From Bacteroidia bacterium (GTDB lineage Bacteria > Bacteroidota > Bacteroidia > Cytophagales > Cyclobacteriaceae), in NCBI GenBank assembly GCA_030430675.1, contig JAUIKU010000014.1:1-43189 (forward strand): a stretch of 43,189 nt of DNA, in the 5' to 3' direction. Both the position numbers and the translations under genes were made by a program. Shown here piece after piece: positions 1-8,104 of this stretch. Each line of letters opens with the position of its first letter. Position 1 is the stretch's first letter. The notes beneath the pieces are model-generated. The model did not search any database, was not told the DNA's origin, and saw only the letters and a program-made list of their open reading frames with translations.

Positions 1-216
1 CTTAAAACGAACACTGCGGGCTGCCAGTTGATCAAGGTGAGGTGTTTTTATCAGTGGATTGCCACTATTACTGACGTCTCCGTATCCCATGTCGTCGGTT
101 ACAATCAGCAGAATATTGGGCAACTCCTGTTTTCCGGTGCTTTGCTGGGTTTGACACCCTGCTAACAGCAGCCAGATCATCCCCGGTACCAGCAGTTTGG
201 TATAGTTTACATTCAT
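1..216 (-). CDS. Sulfatase lipoprotein, N-terminal fragment (cut by window edge)
   Basis: Translation of the reverse strand gives 72 residues from an ATG at 216-214 and stays open to base 1, so the gene continues outside the window. It begins with a lipoprotein signal peptide whose lipobox is LLLAGC. After a short linker comes [17 protein letters not shown], the standard first strand and metal-binding DD pair of type I sulfatases. [14 protein letters not shown] then matches the conserved N-terminal helix. The formylglycine motif lies beyond the edge, so activity and subfamily cannot be judged. It is divergent from the RuBisCO-like operon, with about 78 bp between the two likely start codons, so the two may share a control region. 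Family assignment is firm; the substrate is unknown, presumably a sulfate ester on a glycan. Confidence 0.85.
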   Translation of the reverse strand, partial: MNVNYTKLLVPGMIWLLLAGCQTQQSTGKQELPNILLIVTDDMGYGDVSNSGNPLIKTPHLDQLAARSVRFK

Positions 217-294
217 AGGCATCAAAAAGTACTAAAATAGCGCACAATGACCAACATTTTTATGCTTACCTTTAGCAACCTTATCATTGTTGTA

Positions 295-1542
295 ATGAGT
301 AGTAAAACCCTGAAAGCACGGTATTTGATAGAAACTTCCTTTGATCTGGAGCAGGCTGCATCAATTTTGGCAGGGGAACAATCCAGTGGGACTTTTCTTA
401 AGATTCCGGGGGAAACGGATGAGTTAAAGCAAAGATCAGCGGCGGAAGTGCTGTCTGTTAAATCAATTGGCACGGTGCCGGCACCCTCATTGCCAGGAGC
501 CAGGCATCAGCCGGGTGAGCCCATCAGGCAGGCTTTGTTGGAGGTGTGCTGGCCTTTTCAAAATGTTGGAGCCAATTTGCCGAATCTGTGCGCCACGGTG
601 GCTGGAAATCTATTTGAACTTAACCCGTTTTCAGGTATTAAGCTGCTGGACCTGGATGTTCCGGTTGAATTCAGGGATAATTACCCGGGCCCCCGGTTCG
701 GTATTGACGGAACCAGATCCCTCACCGGGGTTTATGACCGGCCTATTATCGGGACCATTATAAAGCCATCGGTGGGGCTGACACCAGAACAGACTGCCGA
801 ACGGGTAAAAACCTTGATAGAAGCAGGCCTGGATTTTATTAAAGACGATGAATTGATGGGAGATTCTCCCCATTCTCCATTTCATAGACGGGTAGACCTG
901 GTAATGGATGTAATCAATAACCACGCCCAGAAAACCGGGGTCAAGCCCATGTTCGCCTTTAATATCAGCGGTGATGTGGATGATATGCTGGCCCGCCACG
1001 ACTACCTGCTGCAAAAGGGAGGAACCTGTATCATGATCAATCTCAATTGGGTGGGGATATCCGGAGCGACCAAGGCAGCATGTCATAGTCAACTGCCTGT
1101 TCACGGTCACCGCAACGGTTGGGGTATCTACGACCGCAGTCCCGTGCTGGGCATGAGCTTTTCGGCTTACCAAAAGATCTGGCGGCTTGCCGGGGTTGAT
1201 CATATACATACCAATGGGATCAGGAACAAGTTTTGTGAATCCGATGAGTCCGTGATAGCCTCTATTAAAGCCTGTCTGGAACCCTTCCTGGGCGGATATC
1301 CGGTGATGCCGGTACTATCTTCCGGGCAATGGGCAGGTCAGGCCCTGGACACTTACCGACAGATTCAAAGTACCGACCTGATGTATCTATGTGGTGGGGG
1401 AATTGTGGCCCACCCTGCGGGAATAGCCGCAGGAGTAAAGAGTGTGCAGCAAGCATGGGAAGCTGCCATTAAAGGAATAGCATTATCGGAATATGCGGCT
1501 CAGCATACCGAACTAAAAGAAGCCCTGAGTTTTTATGGATGA
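295..1542 (+). CDS. RuBisCO-like protein (form IV), probable 3-oxo-isoapionate-4-phosphate decarboxylase or transcarboxylase/hydrolase
   Basis: This 415-residue protein has the RuBisCO large-subunit fold signature. Visible landmarks are GTIIKPSVGL (Lys157, equivalent to RuBisCO Lys175), FIKDDE (Lys183, Asp185, Glu186, the carbamylated Lys and Mg ligands), VHGHRNGWG (His294 region), DHIHTNG (His305, equivalent to His327) and a C-terminal CGGGIVAHP phosphate loop. The second Lys of the KPK motif is Ser159, so it is not a CO2-fixing RuBisCO. The next two genes encode OiaK- and ApnO-type enzymes, which is the published D-apionate gene set in which an RLP acts on 3-oxo-isoapionate 4-phosphate. OiaX decarboxylates it and OiaT hydrolyses it to 3-phosphoglycerate and glycolate; sequence reading alone does not separate them. 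Start 295 is preferred because RLPs begin shortly before the ARYLIET strand. An in-frame ATG at 247 would add 16 hydrophobic residues. The stop overlaps the kinase start by 8 bp. Confidence 0.88.
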   Translation: MSSKTLKARYLIETSFDLEQAASILAGEQSSGTFLKIPGETDELKQRSAAEVLSVKSIGTVPAPSLPGARHQPGEPIRQALLEVCWPFQNVGANLPNLCATVAGNLFELNPFSGIKLLDLDVPVEFRDNYPGPRFGIDGTRSLTGVYDRPIIGTIIKPSVGLTPEQTAERVKTLIEAGLDFIKDDELMGDSPHSPFHRRVDLVMDVINNHAQKTGVKPMFAFNISGDVDDMLARHDYLLQKGGTCIMINLNWVGISGATKAACHSQLPVHGHRNGWGIYDRSPVLGMSFSAYQKIWRLAGVDHIHTNGIRNKFCESDESVIASIKACLEPFLGGYPVMPVLSSGQWAGQALDTYRQIQSTDLMYLCGGGIVAHPAGIAAGVKSVQQAWEAAIKGIALSEYAAQHTELKEALSFYG

Positions 1543-2956
1543 GGCCATTTTGAATCAGGAGATCTTTCTCAGTTACTACGGGGATGATTTTACCGGATCC
1601 ACCGATGTATTGGAAACACTGGCGCTAAATGGTATTCCGGCGGCGTTGTTTTTGGAGGCTCCTGAAAGGCAGGAGATAGAGCAGTTTGAGCTAAAAGCCG
1701 GTATAGGAGCACTTACCGGATCAAAGAAAATAAAGGCATTTGGGGTAGCCGGTATTTCCAGAAGCCAGGACCCACTGCAGATGGACCGGGAATTACCCGG
1801 GATCTTTGAAAAGATCCAGGCCATTCCCACGGACTTTTTTCATTATAAAATCTGTTCCACTTTCGATAGTGCTGCCAAGGTGGGCAATATTGGGCATGCC
1901 GTGGAATTGGCACTAAAATACTTTCCGGCAAGTTATGTGCCTCTGATAGTGGGGGCCCCCTATCTTAATCGCTTTGTGGTGTTCGGTAATCTTTTTGCCA
2001 GGGTAGCTGAAACCACCTTTCGACTGGACCGCCACCCAACCATGAGCAAACATCCAGTAACCCCAATGAAGGAAAGCGACTTGAGGAGGCACCTTAAACT
2101 GCAAACCAGTCGTGTGCTTCAGCTGATGGATATGTTTGCCTTGGAGGGCCAATACGGTGACCCTGAGCGGTATTTAAGATCACTTATCAGTACCAAGTCT
2201 TCAGGGTATGTTTTATTTGACACGCTTACAATTGATCACCTCCGTATTATTGGAAGATTGCTGTTGGATACACATCGGTCAACTACTTCCTTGCTGGTTG
2301 GATCCTCAGGAGTGGAGTTTGCGTTGGTTCACTACCTTCAGCAGCAGGGTAAAATCAAAAAACCACCACAGGTGACCGGGCCAGGCGTTGCTGATAAAAT
2401 GGTAGTTACCGCCGGCAGCGCTGCCCCTGGTACCGCCAGTCAAATCCGGTATATGGAATCCCTGGGGCATCAGGGGATTCGGATGAATACCGTTAAATTG
2501 CTTAGCCAGGAACACCGCTCCCGGGAAATAAAAAGCCTGGTAGAGGGTGCTTTGGATGGTATCGCCCGTGGGCAGGTACCCTTGCTTTATACCGCAATGG
2601 GTCCCGATGATAATTCTATTGTCGCAACCAGTCAGGCTGCCGATGAGCGAGGATTGACCTCCGGTGAAACCGGTAGTATAATTGCCCGGGCCCAGGGGAC
2701 AGTTTTAAAGGAAATCATTAGCCAGGCAGGTAAGCTGAGGGTGGTAGTGGCCGGAGGAGACACTTCCGGATATGTATCACGGGTATTGGGTATCTATGCT
2801 CTTGAAACGTTATGTCCCATAGCTCCTGGTGCTCCACTTTGTGTAGCTCACTCCAATAACCCTCAGTTCGACGGTTTGGAAATTGCACTGAAAGGAGGGC
2901 AGAATGGCAATGAAAAATATTTTGAATCAATACTTAAAGGAAAATTAATTAACTAA
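1535..2956 (+). CDS. oiaK: DUF1537 four-carbon acid sugar kinase family, probable 3-oxo-isoapionate kinase
   Basis: The protein has 473 residues, normal for the DUF1537 kinase family, with both halves present. The N-terminal acid-sugar-binding domain opens with YYGDDFTGSTD near residues 14-24. The C-terminal nucleotide-binding domain carries VVAGGDTSGYV near residue 407 and ends with the glycine-rich PGAPLC and KGGQNGN segments. Members phosphorylate sugar acids such as threonate, erythronate, 3-oxo-tetronate or 3-oxo-isoapionate. Placement between an RLP (8-bp overlap upstream) and an ApnO-like enzyme (6-bp gap downstream) points to the OiaK role, making the phosphorylated substrate of the RLP. 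Specificity is inferred from this context; the family assignment itself is strong. No leader peptide, so it is cytoplasmic. Confidence 0.85.
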   Translation: MDEAILNQEIFLSYYGDDFTGSTDVLETLALNGIPAALFLEAPERQEIEQFELKAGIGALTGSKKIKAFGVAGISRSQDPLQMDRELPGIFEKIQAIPTDFFHYKICSTFDSAAKVGNIGHAVELALKYFPASYVPLIVGAPYLNRFVVFGNLFARVAETTFRLDRHPTMSKHPVTPMKESDLRRHLKLQTSRVLQLMDMFALEGQYGDPERYLRSLISTKSSGYVLFDTLTIDHLRIIGRLLLDTHRSTTSLLVGSSGVEFALVHYLQQQGKIKKPPQVTGPGVADKMVVTAGSAAPGTASQIRYMESLGHQGIRMNTVKLLSQEHRSREIKSLVEGALDGIARGQVPLLYTAMGPDDNSIVATSQAADERGLTSGETGSIIARAQGTVLKEIISQAGKLRVVVAGGDTSGYVSRVLGIYALETLCPIAPGAPLCVAHSNNPQFDGLEIALKGGQNGNEKYFESILKGKLIN

Positions 2957-2962
2957 TTTGTT

Positions 2963-3790
2963 ATGAGTAGAATAACGCTTATAGGTGCAGGAGGTAAGAT
3001 GGGAATTAGACTCACCCGGAACCTGCAAAAATCCGACTACCAGGTATGGTACCTGGAAGTTAGTGATGAGGGAATCAACAGGGTCAGGGAAATGGGAGAG
3101 CAGGTTTCGCAGCCCGAAAAGGTGATCCCGCAATCGGATACGGTCATTTACGCGGTACCCGATATTTACATTGGAAAAGTAACCCAGTCGTATGTGCCGC
3201 TGATGAAATCAGGTGCCATGGCAGTATTTCTGGATCCTGCAGCACCGCTTTCTGGTGTTTTACCGCAAAGGGAGGATATCGCGTACTTTGCCTCGCATCC
3301 ATCTCATCCTTCGGTTTTCAACTGGGAGCCGGACGAGCGAGACCATTTCGATTATTTTGGGGGTATTGCGGCCAAGCAAACCATTGTGTGCGCATTGATT
3401 CAGGGAGATGAGGCGGATTACCAACAGGGCGAAGCGCTGGCCAAGACAATTTACGCTCCGGTTACCGTATCACATCGCATTACCATTGAGCAAATGGGGA
3501 TACTGGAGCCGGCCTTATCTGAGACCTTTGCTGCGGCTTTGGTTAGTAAAATGAAGGAGGCGGTGGACATTGTAGTGGACAAAGGGGTGCCAAAACAGGC
3601 CGCTTATGACTTTCTATTAGGGCATATCAATATTGAACTGGCTCTGTTGTTCGGACAATTGCCAGGAGGTCAATTTTCAGATGCCGCCCTGAAAGCCATT
3701 AAAATTGGCGATGAGCTGCTTTTTAAAGAATCCTGGAAAGAAATATTTGAACCGGAATCAGTGGCCGCTCAAATTAAGGCCATAACCTGA
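2963..3790 (+). CDS. apnO: D-apionate oxidoisomerase-like NAD-binding protein
   Basis: The 275-residue product starts with a Rossmann motif, LIGAGGKMG (residues 6-14), followed by an acidic strand end (LEVSD). It has the two-domain layout of the 6-phosphogluconate dehydrogenase-like superfamily. The segments ASHPSHPSVFN, FGGIAAKQTIVCALIQG, LEPALSETFAAAL and FLLGHINIELALLF match ApnO, the enzyme that oxidises D-apionate with migration of a hydroxymethyl group to give 3-oxo-isoapionate. I recognise this from general similarity and cannot align it here. The operon context with a DUF1537 kinase and a RuBisCO-like protein agrees fully. It would catalyse the first committed step of the cluster, with kinase and RLP following. 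A related possibility is another oxidoreductase on a 4- or 5-carbon acid. Confidence 0.82.
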   Translation: MSRITLIGAGGKMGIRLTRNLQKSDYQVWYLEVSDEGINRVREMGEQVSQPEKVIPQSDTVIYAVPDIYIGKVTQSYVPLMKSGAMAVFLDPAAPLSGVLPQREDIAYFASHPSHPSVFNWEPDERDHFDYFGGIAAKQTIVCALIQGDEADYQQGEALAKTIYAPVTVSHRITIEQMGILEPALSETFAAALVSKMKEAVDIVVDKGVPKQAAYDFLLGHINIELALLFGQLPGGQFSDAALKAIKIGDELLFKESWKEIFEPESVAAQIKAIT

Positions 3791-3865
3791 CGGTGACAGA
3801 TATATGCAGCTTGTTGGCTTGCTAGTGATTATTTACTTAATATTATTCCTTTAGTTACAAATTTA

Positions 3866-4780
3866 ATGGTTCGTCCTATGGCTTTGAACGTTGCAATTGT
3901 TTACCTGTTTTGGTCTTTTGCCTGTACTGTTATTAACGGTGACCTACGTTTTCAACAGGAAGACGGTAAGCTCTCCCTGTATGAAAAAGAGCAACTCATT
4001 TTGAGTTATCAGATCGATACCAAAAGCCTCAACGGGGAATATCCCAGGGCAAATTATGTGCATCCCCTGAACGATTTTTCCGGAAGCACCATTACCGAGG
4101 ACTTCCCGGAAGACCACCTGCACCACAGGGGGATTTTCTGGACCTGGCATCAGTTATATGTGGATGGCCAGTCCGTAAGTGATCCCTGGGTTTGTGAAAA
4201 TATAAGCTGGAAAGTTTCCAATGTGAAACATCAGGTGAAAAAGGGGAAAGCCAGTATCCAGGCGGAGGTCGACTGGTTGATAGGATCGAACCAGGAGCCG
4301 ATGGTGAAGGAGCAGGTGGAAATAATATATCAGGGGATGGAGGATCACTACACCCTGGACTTCAATATAGAACTGCAATCGCTGAAGGATAGACTTGAAA
4401 TTGGGGGATCGGATGACGTCAAAGGGTATGGAGGGTTTTCTCCCAGGTTGGCGCTTGGAGAGAATACTACCTTTTCCGATGCCGGGGGCGCGGTTACCCC
4501 TCAGAATGAACAGGTGGACGCGGGCAACTGGATGTGGCTGACAGATATTGGAGGGAGCAAATCAAATGTGGTGATTATGTACCACCCAAAATCAACAGCA
4601 AGCCTGAAAGGATGGATTTTGAGAAAAGCCAGAAGTATGCAGAACCCGGTATGGCCAGGCAGAGAAAGAGTGCAACTGAATCGGGGTGACCAGGTTGAAA
4701 TAATGGCAAGACTGGTGGTTTTCAGGGAAAAGACAGATCAGAAAATCATCAATGAGCTATATCAGAATTACAGCAGATAG
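3866..4780 (+). CDS. Secreted DUF6807 (PmoA-like) family protein
   Basis: The protein has 304 residues with a hydrophobic N-terminus (to about residue 26) that looks like a signal peptide; an alternative start lies at 3878. The DUF6807/PmoA-like family is recognised from DHLHHRGIFW (residues 83-92), the WTWHQLYVDGQ that follows it, and the C-terminal DIGGSKSNVVIMYHP and NPVWPGRERVQLNRGD segments. The family name derives from an old link to methane monooxygenase subunit A that has no functional meaning here. Members are common in Bacteroidota and Planctomycetota next to Gfo/Idh/MocA oxidoreductases and glycan-degradation genes, and their reaction is unknown to me. It lies 75 bp downstream of apnO on the same strand, so it may be co-transcribed. 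A sugar-acid or glycoside-processing role is inference only. Confidence 0.75.
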   Translation: MVRPMALNVAIVYLFWSFACTVINGDLRFQQEDGKLSLYEKEQLILSYQIDTKSLNGEYPRANYVHPLNDFSGSTITEDFPEDHLHHRGIFWTWHQLYVDGQSVSDPWVCENISWKVSNVKHQVKKGKASIQAEVDWLIGSNQEPMVKEQVEIIYQGMEDHYTLDFNIELQSLKDRLEIGGSDDVKGYGGFSPRLALGENTTFSDAGGAVTPQNEQVDAGNWMWLTDIGGSKSNVVIMYHPKSTASLKGWILRKARSMQNPVWPGRERVQLNRGDQVEIMARLVVFREKTDQKIINELYQNYSR

Positions 4781-4804
4781 GCCCGATCCTCGGAATCAAC
4801 CGGA

Positions 4805-6244
4805 TTAGAACGGTCCCTTTTCATTTATATTTACCGCGTCATTTTCCTGTCCCGGCATTTGACCGCGCACCCCATGCATGCTGGTTTTCACATATCCCGG
4901 TTCCCTGGTATACCAATCCGGAGTTAACTGCTCAGGCGTGCTGTCACCGGTTTGGTCTATCCACTGATCCAGAATATCGCGATGATGTACCAAATCCTGC
5001 CGGTAATCGGGATGTGAGGCCAGGTTGACCAACTGCAAGGAATCGGTTTTTAAATGATATAACTCCTCTCCGGGCCGCGGTATTACAAATATATCGGCCT
5101 GCACCGCAGTCAGTTGGTCTGCGGCTTTTAAAATGTTTAGCTCCGCATGTGAAGGGCTGCCTACGGCATCCGCCGGCCCCATCTGAGGTTGCCCTGGTTT
5201 GGAATTACGGATATAAAGAAACTCCTGTGACCGCACCATCCGCTCATGGGCCTGGTAATCATGCCAGTTATGTTCTGAGAACACATGGTTTCTGAAGGGT
5301 AATGAGGGGTCATTCAGCAGTTTATCAAAACTAATGCCCTGGATCGCGCTGGGAACGTCGATTCCAGCCAGTGTCAGTAGGGTAGGCGCTATGTCAATAC
5401 TGCTTACCAGGCTGCCTGATACAGATGCTTCTTTTATTTTTTGCGGCCAGTAAATTAGGAAAGGTGTTTTCATGCCCCTGTCGTTAACCCGGGTTTTACT
5501 ATGGGGAAATGGCCGGCCATTATCGGCCATTACCAATATAAAGGTATTTTCCAGGGCTCCCTGTGCCCGCAGCTCATCGATTACCAATCCAATATAATGG
5601 TCGAACCTGGTGATTTCATCGTAATACTGGCCCAGGTCTTTCCTGGTTTCAGGACCATCGGCCAGGTAGAAAGGGGGAACAATATCCTGAGGTTTATGTG
5701 TACCGCTGAAATCATTTGGACCCCAGCCCCGGTGGGCGTCAAGTGCTGCGAACCACATAAAGAAAGGCTGGTCTTTTGGACGTTCCTTCACCGACTTCAC
5801 CCAGGAAAGCTCGCCACCATTACCAATCTCTTCACCCTTTCTATAGATCTTGTCAAAGCCCCGTTCCGCATATTTTCCCATATGAAATTTCCCGGCCTGT
5901 ACCGAATAATAGCCCTGGTTGCGCAGTACTTCGGGAAACGAGATCATCTCCGGGGGAGGTTCGGTGTGAAGTTCTGCAGCCCCGGTATTGTGGGGATATC
6001 TCCCGGTAATGATGCTGTTTCTGCTGGGGCTGCAACTACTGGCAGTGAGATACGCATTGGTAAATCTTATTGATTGAGCTGCCAATGCATCTATGTTTGG
6101 GGTGATCACGAAAGGATTTCCATAACACTTCAGATCATTCCAGCTGACATCGTCTGCGATAAAAATGATAAAATTCGGACGATCCTGGCCAACCGCGGTA
6201 GCATTAACCATCAACAGGATATAGAACAGGTAGAGGTATCTCAT
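4805..6244 (-). CDS. Secreted type I sulfatase
   Basis: This 479-residue arylsulfatase-family enzyme has a signal peptide ending near AVGQ (residue 20). NFIIFIADDVSW carries the metal-binding DD pair. The formylglycine-modification motif is C-S-P-S-R followed by NSIITGR, with the catalytic Cys at residue 71. KFHMGK and the later MADNGRPFPHSKTRVND segment supply further active-site and metal residues. Length and motif order are those of a complete sulfatase of the heparan N-sulfatase-like group, but the substrate is not readable. It is a Cys-type enzyme and would need a maturase encoded elsewhere. The gene is convergent with the DUF6807 gene (24-bp gap) and divergent from the GMC gene. Confidence 0.9.
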   Translation of the reverse strand: MRYLYLFYILLMVNATAVGQDRPNFIIFIADDVSWNDLKCYGNPFVITPNIDALAAQSIRFTNAYLTASSCSPSRNSIITGRYPHNTGAAELHTEPPPEMISFPEVLRNQGYYSVQAGKFHMGKYAERGFDKIYRKGEEIGNGGELSWVKSVKERPKDQPFFMWFAALDAHRGWGPNDFSGTHKPQDIVPPFYLADGPETRKDLGQYYDEITRFDHYIGLVIDELRAQGALENTFILVMADNGRPFPHSKTRVNDRGMKTPFLIYWPQKIKEASVSGSLVSSIDIAPTLLTLAGIDVPSAIQGISFDKLLNDPSLPFRNHVFSEHNWHDYQAHERMVRSQEFLYIRNSKPGQPQMGPADAVGSPSHAELNILKAADQLTAVQADIFVIPRPGEELYHLKTDSLQLVNLASHPDYRQDLVHHRDILDQWIDQTGDSTPEQLTPDWYTREPGYVKTSMHGVRGQMPGQENDAVNINEKGPF

Positions 6245-6392
6245 GGGTCAGAAATTTATTTCAGCAGCACAAATTAGCCAATGAATCTGATCAATCCCGG
6301 TGCTTGGCTTCATATTTTGAACGAGTCATGCCACTACATGAAGGAAGATTAATTAAATTAGTCAAATTTTTATGTAACGAAAGATTTATTGC
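6245..6392. promoter_or_regulatory. Divergent intergenic region between sulfatase and GMC dehydrogenase genes
   Basis: This 148-bp AT-rich stretch separates two outward-facing start codons and so must hold promoters for one or both. The segment 6350-6375 is especially AT-rich (ttaattaaattag and following). I could not place a convincing Bacteroidota -33/-7 promoter pair, so only the region is marked. Confidence 0.35.
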
Positions 6393-8102
6393 ATGGCCAA
6401 CTTAAACTTAAAGGACAAAGAATCGCGCACCTTTGATGCCATAGTGGTAGGGTCGGGTATATCCGGTGGCTGGGCCGCCAAGGAATTATGTGAAGGAGGA
6501 CTTAAGACCCTGGTGTTGGAGAGAGGGAGAAACATCAAGCATGTCGAAGACTACAAAACTGCCAATGATGATCCCTGGGATATGGAGTTCAAAGGCCGTA
6601 TGACCAAAGAGGAACTGAAAACCAAGCCCAAGCAGTCACGTTCCGGCGTACCCAGCAGGAAAGAGACTACCCATTATTTTGTGAATGATTTGGAAAATCC
6701 CTATGAGGAAGACCAACCTTTTGACTGGATCAGGGGATATCATGTGGGAGGCAGGTCCATTATGTGGGGACGACAGTCCTACCGGTTGAGTGATCTCGAC
6801 TTCACCGCCAACATTACCGATGGCCATGGCGTGGATTGGCCCATCAGATATAAAGATATTGCTCCCTGGTATGATCATGCGGAGCGCCATGCCGGTATCA
6901 GCGGCAGTCTTGAGGGGATTCCCCATTTACCGGACGGCCAGTTCATGCCTCCTTTCGAGCTGAATTGTGTGGAATTGGCGGTAAAGGAGGGTATTGAAAA
7001 AGCGTTTCCGGGAAGGCACCTAATAATTGGCCGCACCGCAAACATCACCGAGGCCAAAGATCACAGAGGGAAATGTATGGCCCGGGCCCGCTGTAGCCGG
7101 GGATGTCCTTTTGGTGCGGCATTCAGTAGTCAGGCTGCTACCCTGCCCTATGCGGAAAAGACCGGTAATATGACCTTAAGGCCATACTCGGTGGTCACCA
7201 AAGTATTATACGATGCAGAATCTGGCAGGGCCAAAGGGGTGCTGGTAGTAGACCAGGAATCCAAGGAAGAGATCGAATACTATGCCGGGATAGTTTTCCT
7301 GAATGCATCTACAGTTGGCAGTACTTCGATTCTGCTCAATTCCAGATCTGATCGCTTTCCGGACGGTATGGGAAATGACAGTGGAGAATTGGGGCATAAT
7401 TTGATGGATCACTCCATGGGGGGAGGTGCCGGCGGTACCGTAGAAGGTTTTGAAGACAAATATTACTTTGGCAGACGACCCACCGGATTTTATATTCCCC
7501 GTTTCAGGAACCTCAATAAAGCCACCCGCAGAGATGATTATTTAAGGGGATTTGGCTACCAGGGCGGAGCTAGCAGAGCGAGCTGGGGCAGAGGTCAAAA
7601 GTCCTTTGAATTTGGTGCGGACTTTAAAGAAAGCATGTTTGAACCGGGTCCCTGGAGTATCGGTATGGGCGGGTTTGGAGAGTGTCTGCCCTATCACGAG
7701 AACCGCATGTACCTGGATTTTGATAAAAAGGATCAGTGGGGTATGCCGGTAGTTACTTTTGATGCTGCTTTTCGTGAAAACGAGCAAGCCATGTGTAAAG
7801 ATATCGGAGAAAGCGCGGGCGAGATGCTGGAAGCGGCCGGAGTTAAAAACGTGTCTATCAGGTGCAACATATCCAACATTGGTTTGGGTATCCACGAGAT
7901 GGGAACAGCACGCATGGGCAGGGACCCGAAAACTTCGGTGCTGAACGCATATAATCAAATACACGCCGTGCCCAACGTATTTGTAACCGATGGCGCCTGT
8001 ATGACCTCAGCTGCCTGTCAGAATCCATCGCTGACATACATGGCACTAACCGCCCGGGCCGCGGATTTTGCCATCAAACAACTCAAGAACAATAATCTTT
8101 AA
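6393..8102 (+). CDS. GMC-family FAD dehydrogenase large subunit with predicted 3Fe-4S Cys motif
   Basis: The 569-residue flavoprotein starts with a dinucleotide-binding motif, VVGSGISGGWAAKEL (from residue 15), and LVLERG. It ends with the GMC C-terminal features HEMGTARMG and NPSLTYMALTARAADFA. In the middle, Cys228, Cys234 and Cys238 are spaced C-x5-C-x3-C. This is the spacing of the 3Fe-4S ligands in the catalytic subunit of Burkholderia FAD-glucose dehydrogenase (Cys212/218/222). There is no leader peptide; it would be exported by riding with the Tat-tagged small subunit encoded 2 bp downstream. The expected role is periplasmic oxidation of a sugar or sugar alcohol with electrons passed to the respiratory chain. 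Substrate is unknown; an aldose or glycoside of this cluster is plausible. Confidence 0.88.
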   Translation: MANLNLKDKESRTFDAIVVGSGISGGWAAKELCEGGLKTLVLERGRNIKHVEDYKTANDDPWDMEFKGRMTKEELKTKPKQSRSGVPSRKETTHYFVNDLENPYEEDQPFDWIRGYHVGGRSIMWGRQSYRLSDLDFTANITDGHGVDWPIRYKDIAPWYDHAERHAGISGSLEGIPHLPDGQFMPPFELNCVELAVKEGIEKAFPGRHLIIGRTANITEAKDHRGKCMARARCSRGCPFGAAFSSQAATLPYAEKTGNMTLRPYSVVTKVLYDAESGRAKGVLVVDQESKEEIEYYAGIVFLNASTVGSTSILLNSRSDRFPDGMGNDSGELGHNLMDHSMGGGAGGTVEGFEDKYYFGRRPTGFYIPRFRNLNKATRRDDYLRGFGYQGGASRASWGRGQKSFEFGADFKESMFEPGPWSIGMGGFGECLPYHENRMYLDFDKKDQWGMPVVTFDAAFRENEQAMCKDIGESAGEMLEAAGVKNVSIRCNISNIGLGIHEMGTARMGRDPKTSVLNAYNQIHAVPNVFVTDGACMTSAACQNPSLTYMALTARAADFAIKQLKNNNL

Positions 8103-8104
8103 TC

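Noticed and set aside
247-294. Upstream ATG for the RLP adding a hydrophobic N-terminus
   Set aside because: It would give a signal-like extension on a cytoplasmic enzyme; family members start close to the ARYLIET strand, so ATG 295 was preferred.
222-473. 83-codon minus-strand frame between the first sulfatase and RLP
   Set aside because: Overlaps the N-terminal coding region of the RLP and lacks signal or domain features.
631-1209. 192-codon minus-strand frame inside the RLP gene
   Set aside because: Fully contained in the RuBisCO-like coding sequence, with no domain pattern or independent start context.
5501-6073. 190-codon plus-strand frame
   Set aside because: Antisense to the sulfatase at 4805-6244, which has all catalytic motifs; no family resemblance on this strand.
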